From NCBI GenBank assembly GCA_046336655.1, contig JBKDGH010000140.1:1-6055 (forward strand): a stretch of 6,055 nt of DNA. Direction: 5' to 3'. The notes beneath the pieces were generated by a model, which saw only the letters and a list, made by a program, of their open reading frames with translations, was not told the origin of the DNA and made no database searches. Source of the DNA: CANGTU01 sp046336655 (GTDB taxonomy: Bacteria; Bacteroidota; Bacteroidia; Flavobacteriales_D; Sanyastnellaceae). A program made the translations under genes and the position numbers. Below, one piece after another: positions 1 through 6,055 of this stretch (within the stretch, counting starts at the first letter, position 1; each line of letters begins with the position of its first letter).

Positions 1-43
1 CCTCAACCTCATCCTTGGACAATTTGATAGTGTACCTTTTCAT
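1..43 (-). CDS. 5' end of a gene, possibly an IS630-type transposase (runs off window)
   Basis: Only the first 14 codons are present. They read MKRYTIKLSKDEVE from an ATG at 43-41, and the frame is still open at the window edge. The pattern of a short basic start, a beta-strand-like YTIKLS and then an acidic helix start resembles the N terminus of IS630-family transposases of Bacteroidota, which precedes a helix-turn-helix. That assignment is from memory of the family and rests on very few residues. A different small DNA-binding or antitoxin-like protein would fit nearly as well. The leader just upstream is AT-rich, with no Shine-Dalgarno, as is usual in this phylum. The start codon lies in the loop of a 10-bp inverted repeat (30-39/56-65). 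If it is a transposase, the insertion sequence lies left of the window and one of its ends should fall somewhere in positions 44-195. Confidence 0.4.
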   Translation of the reverse strand, partial: MKRYTIKLSKDEVE

Positions 44-65
44 GATTTTTCTTTCAAAGGTACAC
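30..65. repeat. 10-bp perfect inverted repeat around the start codon of the left-edge gene
   Basis: GTGTACCTTT at 30-39 is matched by its exact reverse complement AAAGGTACAC at 56-65, with a 16-base spacer. The start codon (43-41) sits in the spacer, and the left arm covers codons 2-5. In RNA this would form a hairpin presenting the start in the loop. In DNA it could be an operator or part of an insertion-sequence end. The right arm also contains TACCTTTG on the minus strand (62-55), a match to the Bacteroidota -7 box TAnnTTTG. I found no convincing -33 box at the normal distance. Confidence 0.6.
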
Positions 66-165
66 ATAATGCGTCATTATACGCTTAACACAACACTAGG
101 ATACCATTTGTTTTGTGCCAATAAGGTCAATCACCGGCGACCGCGCAGCGTGCATGCCTGCCCGC

Positions 166-196
166 AATAAAAAAAATACATGGTACGCTGTGCCAT
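166..196 (-). terminator. Probable intrinsic terminator of the 1060-residue gene
   Basis: On the minus strand, immediately at the stop codon, there is a small hairpin. ATGGCAC (196-190) pairs with GTACCAT (186-180) around an AGC loop, with one C-A mismatch. It is followed by TGTATTTTTTTTATT, which includes eight uninterrupted T (176-169). The position directly after the coding region and the T tract are typical of a Rho-independent terminator. The stem is short and imperfect, so its strength is uncertain. Confidence 0.5.
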
Positions 197-3100
197 CACC
201 TCAACAACTGCACATATCCCGATCTGTTTTCACCAGGCTGCCCTGCCAGCGGCTGAAGTACCCAGTAGTACGTTCCTTCTGAAGCGCCATCGCCGTCCCA
301 ACCGCGGGTAACGGCCGTGGTCCTGAAGAGCTCAGCGCCCCAGCGATTGAAGATGATGAGCTCCCATTTGCCGGGGTACTCTTCAAACGGAACAAACCGG
401 TCGTTATCGCCATCGCCATTGGGTGAAAAGACATTGGGCATGGTAATCTGTCCATCGGCGGTGATGATGATGAATGACGCGATGCTGCCGGTACAACCCG
501 ATGCATCCACTACATTCAGCGTCACCGGATAGCTGCCGGGAACAGGCGGAAAGGTGATCACCGGAACTGCGGTGGTGGCTGTAGCCGGAATACCCTGATC
601 AAATGTCCAGTTATACGTGACACCATTGCCTGAAGCGAGCGCGGTGAAGCTGATTTCCGTATCGAGAATGGTGGTGGGTTGGGGGTCCGCAGTGAATCCG
701 GGATTGGGAGCCGGCGTAAAGTTGACCGCCACTTCACCTTCCAGCGCACAGCCAAAATCATCCACGGCCTGCAATGTGTACACCCCTGACTCTGTCACTT
801 CCAGTGTTTCACCGGTGCTGCCATCCTGCCACAGATAGCTTTCGAATCCGGGTGCAGTCAGCACGAGAGTTTCTCCCTCGCATAAGGTTTCATCATCGCC
901 CAAATCAATGCTGGTATCATTCCTGATCACCACGCTGATCTGATCGGAGCACACGCCTCCCTCTTCACAAGCCGGCCGGGCGAAAGTGAGTGAGGTTACC
1001 ACGTTGAACTCCTCCTGGCATAACACCTCCTCAATGACGGCTCCCGTGAGCTTGTTGATCTGCAGCAGCAAAGCCGATGCCGTGATCCCCCAGAGCTGAT
1101 TGAGATCCTCGTGGTATGCGAGGCCTCTCAGATCGGGTTGTGTATTGCCCACAACAGTGACCTCCGCATTCGTCGGATTGATCTCGAGCAATTGACCTAC
1201 CTGAGTGACCGCAAACAGCACATCGAGTGAAGGATCATAGGCCAACCCGTTGATCCCGTCGCCGGTTGCGACAAAGAACCCATCCAAACCAGGCAAGTTG
1301 AGGCCGCCAATGGTATCCAGTGTGCCGTCAACCGGATCCACAGTCATGAGGTACTGTTCCTGAGGCAGGCCATTGTTGAGCGCATTCATGCCGATGGCGT
1401 AAAACAAATCGTTCTCGTTATCGTAGTCGCCTGCGAAAAAATCAATCGGATAGCCCGCTATGAATTCAGCATCTTCACCTAAGAGGTTGACGCTATACAG
1501 AGCGGGCTGCTCCACGATATTGGCCAATCCATAAAGCCGGCAATCGGCCTGGCGGAATCCCATGGCTGTCCAGTCGAAGCCCGTGTTGCTCTGGATAGCA
1601 TCCACACTGCCATCCTCCTGATCGATGTAGAAGATGAGATCCTCACCGGAATGGTCATAGGCCATCAGGCGCCCTTCACCGAGTCCAGCCTCCGAGGAGA
1701 ACACACTTAAGGTCAGATTGACAAACCCCTGCTGCACCTCCTGGAGCGAGGGTACATATAGTGGATCAGGAATCGTGTCAGAAGGAATAAATGTACCGCT
1801 GCCGCCAGACCATTGCAAACCTGTGTAATCCCCAAGTTGGCTCAGATCCGCATCCAGTTGCACACTGTCACCAGCACAAATGGTAACAGACTCTGCAAGG
1901 TCGAGCAGATCGCACGGTGGCTCTTCGGAGCCGCATGGCAGCACGGTGATCTGATCAGATGAGCTGCAGCCGTCGGCCCCCAGTCCCGAACTGCATGGTC
2001 CATTCACACAGGCTACGTAAGTACCCGGCTGGGTTACGGTAAAATAGCGCGTGGCATTATCAGGCCATGTGTCCTCAGGCCCGCTGAAGCAATCGCCGCC
2101 CCATTCCCAGTATTCGCCCGGACCCGCATCGAGAACCAGCGTATCCTCGGCACAGAGAAAAACTGTATCCGGGCCAAATTCAATCTGGTCTTCAAATGAA
2201 CTATAGAACACCCAGGCGGGAAAATTGGGAAGCGAAATGAAAATCTCCTCATCTCCACCGCCATAGTTGAAAGCCTCAGGAGTGAGTCCGGGCTCCTCGC
2301 TGTTAGGACAGTCAATACTTCCCAGTAATATTTCGCCCTGAAGATTCAGCGCCGTGTAATAAATCTTGTGATCCGGCGCCACCTGCATATAGAAAGCGGT
2401 GATATCCGGAGCGATCAACTCTTGTGTGGAGGCCACCGTGACTTCATCTGTAAAAGCAGTCAGGGTATTGTAACGCATGAGTTGCTGATTAAAGGTGCCC
2501 CCATCGGTGAGCGTGCCGTAGAGATAATATCCATTCTGAGCAAACTCGAATACTTCGGACACCCCAACGGGAAGCAACTCAGGATTTGAGAGTTCACCGG
2601 TGGTCAGATTGATGTCGAGCATGAGGCCGAGAGAGGTCACCACCTTGTGACCCCATGTGAAGTCAGGTTCGGCGGTCAATGGTGAGGCTTTGATCGCTCC
2701 TCTTGCAAACGGCGTTTCATACACAGATGACAGAGCTACTCCTGCCTCCGTGACACTATACACGCCTATACCTGTAGTGTCCTGATTGATGAGGATCCAG
2801 TAATCACTTTGGTTCGCATGGCGCACAGCGCAGAGTCCTTCCAAGGAATAATCATAGACCTCCACATCCGCTTCGATCACTTCACCCAAACCATCGTTGA
2901 GCGACATATCAACCTTGAAGTAACGAAGTCCACGCCCATTGGGCTCGGCAGCCAGCACTTCCGGCGTGGCATCCACGAAGTGCTCGATCTCATCTACTGT
3001 GAACAGGTAGTAGATATCCGGCTCACCTGGACAAGGAATGATCACGGAAGATTGCACTGCACTGAATCCGCCGCCTTCCACACCCTGCATATCATACATG

Positions 3101-3378
3101 ACTTCATCGTTGCGGTTCCAGATCTGACCCGTGCTTTGACCGCCGATCGGAATACGTCCACCACCGTTCGAGTAGAACAACAGATTGCCCATGGAATCGG
3201 AGTATGCCGTGCATCCTTCAAACGTGCTCATCGCGCCTGTAATCTGCACGGCCTCGCCCGAATTAAAGTCGAGGCCCTCTCCATGTCCGAAATGCCAGAC
3301 ATTAGCTTCCTTCTGACCTTTGGATGCGATTGTAATGATTGTAAATGCCAGCAGACCAATTAGGGATTTTATCATCAT
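196..3378 (-). CDS. T9SS type B sorted, multi-domain secreted protein (CHU_C C-terminal domain), 1060 aa
   Basis: Large exported protein of unknown binding target. Residues 1-21 form a signal peptide (MMIK, then hydrophobic LIGLLAFTIITIA), probably cut before Q22. Residues 25 to about 391 form a beta-rich, propeller-like domain common at the N terminus of Bacteroidota type B cargo, with NVWHFG, FEGCTAYSD, GNLLFYSNGG and QSSVIIPCPG followed by YYLFTVD. Cys-containing Ig-like repeats begin at 405 (TVFLCAEDTLVLDAG) and 496 (ESVTICAGDSVQLDA, then GGSGTF and YVPSLQEV). A second propeller-like region spans about 568-803 (LYGLANI, GDGINGLAYDP, LRGLAYHEDLNQLWGIT). Another Cys repeat starts at 829 (DETLCEGETLVLTAPG) and a PKD-like domain at 893-974 (NWTFDQG). 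Residues 979-1060 are the type B sorting domain (NVFSPNGDGDND, IIFNRWGAELF, final Arg). Start: ATG 3378 is chosen. ATG 3375 is equally good, and a TTG at 3390 adds MILS and has GAGG six bases upstream. The family assignment is firm; the ligand or role is not inferable. Confidence 0.93.
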   Translation of the reverse strand: MMIKSLIGLLAFTIITIASKGQKEANVWHFGHGEGLDFNSGEAVQITGAMSTFEGCTAYSDSMGNLLFYSNGGGRIPIGGQSTGQIWNRNDEVMYDMQGVEGGGFSAVQSSVIIPCPGEPDIYYLFTVDEIEHFVDATPEVLAAEPNGRGLRYFKVDMSLNDGLGEVIEADVEVYDYSLEGLCAVRHANQSDYWILINQDTTGIGVYSVTEAGVALSSVYETPFARGAIKASPLTAEPDFTWGHKVVTSLGLMLDINLTTGELSNPELLPVGVSEVFEFAQNGYYLYGTLTDGGTFNQQLMRYNTLTAFTDEVTVASTQELIAPDITAFYMQVAPDHKIYYTALNLQGEILLGSIDCPNSEEPGLTPEAFNYGGGDEEIFISLPNFPAWVFYSSFEDQIEFGPDTVFLCAEDTLVLDAGPGEYWEWGGDCFSGPEDTWPDNATRYFTVTQPGTYVACVNGPCSSGLGADGCSSSDQITVLPCGSEEPPCDLLDLAESVTICAGDSVQLDADLSQLGDYTGLQWSGGSGTFIPSDTIPDPLYVPSLQEVQQGFVNLTLSVFSSEAGLGEGRLMAYDHSGEDLIFYIDQEDGSVDAIQSNTGFDWTAMGFRQADCRLYGLANIVEQPALYSVNLLGEDAEFIAGYPIDFFAGDYDNENDLFYAIGMNALNNGLPQEQYLMTVDPVDGTLDTIGGLNLPGLDGFFVATGDGINGLAYDPSLDVLFAVTQVGQLLEINPTNAEVTVVGNTQPDLRGLAYHEDLNQLWGITASALLLQINKLTGAVIEEVLCQEEFNVVTSLTFARPACEEGGVCSDQISVVIRNDTSIDLGDDETLCEGETLVLTAPGFESYLWQDGSTGETLEVTESGVYTLQAVDDFGCALEGEVAVNFTPAPNPGFTADPQPTTILDTEISFTALASGNGVTYNWTFDQGIPATATTAVPVITFPPVPGSYPVTLNVVDASGCTGSIASFIIITADGQITMPNVFSPNGDGDNDRFVPFEEYPGKWELIIFNRWGAELFRTTAVTRGWDGDGASEGTYYWVLQPLAGQPGENRSGYVQLLR

Positions 3379-3472
3379 ACTTAAAATCAATAAATACCTC
3401 GCCTCTGGCCCCTTACCGGATGAACAGGATCGAGGAGTGGCTGCCGCGATGGCCTCCGTTGGTTTAGACTCC

Positions 3473-3491
3473 TATAATTTGGTCAAATATA
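3473..3491. repeat. AT-rich imperfect palindrome over the candidate promoter
   Basis: On the plus strand TATAATTTG (3473-3481) and CAAATATA (3484-3491) are inverted copies around GT, with one extra A in the left arm. The site covers the proposed -7 box and the expected transcription start of the downstream gene, where a repressor would be expected to bind. AT-rich quasi-palindromes also arise by chance in leaders, so operator function is only a suggestion. Confidence 0.3.
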
Positions 3492-3513
3492 TTCATTTCG
3501 GACCAGCCGCAAG
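3484..3513 (-). promoter_or_regulatory. Candidate Bacteroidota-type promoter for the 1060-residue gene
   Basis: Reading the minus strand, CTTG (3513-3510) is followed after 18 bases by TATATTTG (3491-3484). The second element fits the Bacteroidota -7 consensus TAnnTTTG exactly. The first fits the -33 TTTG at three of four positions, with a spacer one base shorter than the usual 19. Transcription would start near 3477, leaving a leader of roughly 100 bases before ATG 3378. The promoter lies directly after the stop codon of the upstream gene, so the downstream gene could be transcribed independently as well as by read-through. Confidence 0.45.
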
Positions 3514-3516
3514 AAC

Positions 3517-5889
3517 TCAACGCATTAATAAAACACTTCCCACCATTTCAAGCAACTCACCCGTTCCTGAGGAATTTAAAGAAATCTGATAAGTATATAT
3601 GCCATCCGGCACGAAATACTCACCTCCCTTGAATGATCCGGTCCAGGCCTCTTCCGGATTGGCGCTGGAATACACCTGCTCTCCCCATCGGTTGAAAATA
3701 TCCAGGCGGAAACTGCCGAACTCCAATCCAACGGCTTCTACAAGGAACGCGTCATTTACCCCATCATCGTTTGGAGTGAATGCGTTAGGAACATAAAGAT
3801 TGAAGACTTCATTGACTTCCAGCAGGCCACTGATGCTGTCGGAGCAACCGTCCACATTCGTCACAAGGAGTTGCACCGGGTATGTACCTCCTACACCATC
3901 CGGCAGAGTGGCTTGGGGATTCTGCTCCGTGGATATCCAGTCACCATCCGGCAATCCGATGGTCCAGTTCCACTCCACCGGGTCTCCCAGCGATTGATCC
4001 TGAAGCGTGATGTTGGTCTGGTCGGCATTGATGATCACCGGGTCTGTGGTATAGCCAGCCTCCGGAACAGGAAACACCTCCAGGTAGTCTGTAAGCGTGG
4101 AATCGAACACACAACCCAGCGCGGAGGTCAGCACCAGAGCAACATCATACAGTCCCGGACTGGATGGGTTAAAGGTCACTGTTTGCTGGTTGGGATACTC
4201 CACGCCCCCTATGATCCAGAGCGACTGGGCGTAAGTTTCGGGATTCGTTTCATTGATGAGCGCAAACGAAGCCGGGAGGCAGAGAGCCGTATCTGAAACG
4301 CTGAAGATGGGGATGGCCGGCGGTTCAACGGTTACCTCGAAGCAATCTGACAGCACCTCGCCGGAGCCGTCGGTAACGGTGACGCAAACCGTACCACTCA
4401 CATCGGGAATGAAGGTGCACGATTCCTCATTGCACACAGGCTCATCGTTAAACGTCCACACAAAGGTGAAAGGCGCCTCACCCTGGCTGTTATCGGCCAG
4501 TGCGAGCTCGAGGCTGCTGCCGAAGCAAAGCTCAGCATCGGCGGGCACCTCGATAGTCCATGGAGGATCCACCGGATTGATGCAGCAGTTACCTCCGTCC
4601 GATATATCGTACACCTCACCCAGCCAGCAGTTATATTGGGTATGGTGAAACAGCAGATCATCGCCCAGATTGGTAACGAAATAGTACACCACTTCATCCG
4701 GCGTGTTACCGCCGCCTGCGGGGTAGAGTGTGTCACACTGTCCGCTCACTCCTACCATCAGCCCTTCATAGAATGGTCCTCCCCAGCCGGACTGTCCGTT
4801 GCCGTGCTCCGTCTCATAGTTTAACAGAGGAGCCGTGAGGATTTGTGTAATGGATGGATCCACTCCGGAAATCGTCGTTGGAAAATCGCCGAGGTTGCAG
4901 TTGTCATTGCCTTGAGAGCTATTGAATCCTGCGTACATCACGGCGGTGACGTTACCCACAAAAGGTCCGGAAATATTGATCTCAACGGGCTCGTAGGTAC
5001 AAATACCAATGCGGAGATCGGGAATATCCACATCGCAGTTGATGTTCAAGATTCCTCCGTCGTAATTGGAATAAATCACAAGGTTGCCGTTGCCGTTGCA
5101 TTCCGGTGATACATCGGGGTTATCGGGAATAGCAACAGCATAAAGAAACCACTGATGGATCATACCCGATACAGGCACCCCTTCCGGATAATTGCCTGCG
5201 GGGAATGCGCAGGTAGCGGAAGAAGCAGTTCCGGCCTGATCCGGAAACCAGGTTTCGCCCTGACTGACCGACCGCACCGAATAGGTATTGGGCGATGAGC
5301 CCGAACCCACACGGATGCCCACATGAATCGGAGTGACAGGATCAGAAACGTCTTCAAACGGGCCATAGATCAGACTGATCGCTCCAAATCCAAAACCGGT
5401 CATAGCCTGATTGATGATTTTGGCCTGAAAGGAAAATGACTCTCCGGCAAAACCCACGCGGCGTACATTTTTCCATTGGATCACAAGGCCCTGACCGTCC
5501 AGAAGGTAACTCACCTTGGAGGAGCCATCAATACCCTCCAGATTGGCAGCAAAGGGAGCGATCACCGGAGAGCCGAGACCAGCAGAGAGCGGGTCATACG
5601 TATTGGCCGGTGGAGCCTGGCTCAATGTCATGAACCCGTTGGTACTCACGAAGAAAGACACATGCCCTTGCACCCCCATGGTGATAGGCACCACGGGAAT
5701 GGCCGCGGTCACTTCGTCATCAAAAGTTCCGGAGAACAAGACCACATCGCCGGAGAGCTCATTCCATGTCTCCAGAGTCTGGCCTGTGTAGAAGTAATCA
5801 AGAACCTGACCTGCGGTCCGGCCCGCCGAAACGGCTATTGCAAACAATAGAAAAATGAATCGAACAAGACGATTTCTTTTAGTCTCCAT
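3517..5889 (-). CDS. T9SS type B sorted, multi-domain secreted protein (CHU_C C-terminal domain), 790 aa
   Basis: Second exported surface or secreted protein; no enzymatic motif seen. The signal peptide has a basic start (METKRNRLVR) and a hydrophobic core at 11-22 (FIFLLFAIAVSA), probably cut before Q28. Residues 28 to about 253 look like a beta-sandwich (FFVSTNGFMTL, VIAPFAANLEG, LVIQWKNVRR) of a lectin- or NIDO-like style, inferred from pattern only. Residues about 258-441 form a Cys-containing module with YSNYDGG, IPDLRIGICTYEPV and YAGFNSS, a combination I associate with other Bacteroidota cargo but cannot name. An Ig-like domain follows at about 443-523 (ELCFGSSLELAL), then two PKD-like domains at about 526-608 and 609-693 (WNWTIG). 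Residues 697-790 are the type B sorting domain (NAFTPNDDGVND, LDIFNRWGEQVY, final Arg). Start: ATG 5889 gives a clean signal peptide. ATG 5925 would add MQPFCRIHCLFF, which contains two Cys and spoils the n-region, so it is less likely. No Shine-Dalgarno is seen at either start. The stop is TGA at 3519-3517. Confidence 0.92.
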   Translation of the reverse strand: METKRNRLVRFIFLLFAIAVSAGRTAGQVLDYFYTGQTLETWNELSGDVVLFSGTFDDEVTAAIPVVPITMGVQGHVSFFVSTNGFMTLSQAPPANTYDPLSAGLGSPVIAPFAANLEGIDGSSKVSYLLDGQGLVIQWKNVRRVGFAGESFSFQAKIINQAMTGFGFGAISLIYGPFEDVSDPVTPIHVGIRVGSGSSPNTYSVRSVSQGETWFPDQAGTASSATCAFPAGNYPEGVPVSGMIHQWFLYAVAIPDNPDVSPECNGNGNLVIYSNYDGGILNINCDVDIPDLRIGICTYEPVEINISGPFVGNVTAVMYAGFNSSQGNDNCNLGDFPTTISGVDPSITQILTAPLLNYETEHGNGQSGWGGPFYEGLMVGVSGQCDTLYPAGGGNTPDEVVYYFVTNLGDDLLFHHTQYNCWLGEVYDISDGGNCCINPVDPPWTIEVPADAELCFGSSLELALADNSQGEAPFTFVWTFNDEPVCNEESCTFIPDVSGTVCVTVTDGSGEVLSDCFEVTVEPPAIPIFSVSDTALCLPASFALINETNPETYAQSLWIIGGVEYPNQQTVTFNPSSPGLYDVALVLTSALGCVFDSTLTDYLEVFPVPEAGYTTDPVIINADQTNITLQDQSLGDPVEWNWTIGLPDGDWISTEQNPQATLPDGVGGTYPVQLLVTNVDGCSDSISGLLEVNEVFNLYVPNAFTPNDDGVNDAFLVEAVGLEFGSFRLDIFNRWGEQVYSSANPEEAWTGSFKGGEYFVPDGIYTYQISLNSSGTGELLEMVGSVLLMR

Positions 5890-5942
5890 GAAAAATAAAC
5901 AATGAATCCTGCAAAATGGTTGCATTTCGGAATGTAACTTTT

Positions 5943-5952
5943 AGGTTAACCT
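5943..5952. repeat. 10-bp perfect palindrome upstream of the 790-residue gene
   Basis: AGGTTAACCT is self-complementary and lies 53 bases upstream of ATG 5889 (and 17 bases upstream of the alternative ATG 5925), in a stretch without a recognisable gene. The location would suit a regulator site in the promoter region. I did not find a good -33/-7 promoter pair around it, and a lone 10-bp palindrome is weak evidence. Confidence 0.3.
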
Positions 5953-6055
5953 GACAACGTTCGGAGGGATCAGTCAATTCATTCCACGCAGGCGTTGCTG
6001 AGTGAGCCACTGAATAGTCCACTTATCCTGTCAGGGTCAACCAGCCCCCTGTCGC

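Noticed and set aside
114..195. Direct repeat TGTGCCA (114-120 and 189-195), considered as a target-site duplication
   Set aside because: Seven bases recurring within 80 bases is plausible by chance, and no element lies between the copies.
2809..3363. Plus-strand open frame of 184 codons opposite the 1060-residue gene
   Set aside because: It lies wholly inside the convincing minus-strand gene, its translation is rich in His, Thr and Arg with no domain pattern or signal peptide, and it fits an antisense shadow of biased codon use.
3480..3505. Five-base stem TGGTC/GACCA after the stop of the 790-residue gene, considered as a terminator
   Set aside because: The loop is 16 bases, the stem is short and no T run follows. 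The region is better explained as a promoter.
3871..4296. Plus-strand open frame of 141 codons opposite the PKD region of the 790-residue gene
   Set aside because: Antisense to strongly supported coding sequence, with no recognisable protein features. The other shorter plus-strand frames over both genes were rejected for the same reason.
5879..6022. Minus-strand frame of 47 codons beginning with GTG and overlapping the start of the 790-residue gene
   Set aside because: It is open by a length easily reached by chance, has a non-ATG start without a ribosome site, and gives no recognisable protein. It is noted because its stop (TAA, 5881-5879) overlaps the ATG region, as in a coupled leader peptide, but nothing else supports that.
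6027..6051. Short hairpins (CCTG-T-CAGG and CAGGG...CCCTG) near the right edge
   Set aside because: Stems of four to five bases with no T tract; not enough for a terminator call.
5979..6053. 24 open codons entering from the right edge on the minus strand, a possible 3' end of an upstream gene
   Set aside because: The length is too short to distinguish from chance and the translated residues match nothing I recognise.

Overview
The window looks like a piece of a Bacteroidota chromosome. Its two large minus-strand genes both encode proteins with an N-terminal Sec signal peptide, long beta-rich (propeller, Ig/PKD-like) ectodomains and the C-terminal 'gliding motility-associated' (CHU_C, type B) sorting domain of the type IX secretion system (T9SS). 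That system is essentially confined to this phylum. A Bacteroidota-type promoter (-33/-7, TAnnTTTG) can also be proposed. Base composition inside the genes is balanced to slightly GC-rich. The left 130 bases and the gene-proximal leaders are AT-rich. The lineage below phylum cannot be fixed from this sequence.

Layout, read along the minus strand (right to left). Positions 6055-5890 are a leader or intergenic stretch with no recognisable gene and a 10-bp palindrome. Positions 5889-3517 encode a 790-residue T9SS type B cargo protein: an N-terminal beta-sandwich, a conserved Cys-containing module, three Ig/PKD-like domains and a sorting domain. Positions 3516-3391 are a 126-base spacer carrying a candidate promoter and an overlapping imperfect palindrome. 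Positions 3378-196 encode a second type B cargo protein of 1060 residues. It has an N-terminal propeller-like region, Cys-rich Ig-like repeats with a second propeller-like region lodged between them, a PKD-like domain and a sorting domain. Its stop codon runs into a small hairpin followed by eight T, a likely terminator. Positions 165-44 are mostly AT-rich spacer with one GC-rich patch. At 43-1 the first 14 codons of a third minus-strand gene run off the window; they resemble the start of an IS630-type transposase.

The two large genes are co-directional and share secretion route and domain style, but their sorting domains are clearly diverged, so they are not a recent duplication. Both products should be exported through Sec, carried across the outer membrane by the T9SS and released or displayed at the surface. 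What they bind or do there cannot be read from sequence. No T9SS machinery gene, PorP/SprF-like partner, enzyme, RNA gene or CRISPR array is visible. The region reads as ordinary accessory surface-protein territory next to a possible insertion sequence. The most unusual point is the nested domain order of the larger protein.
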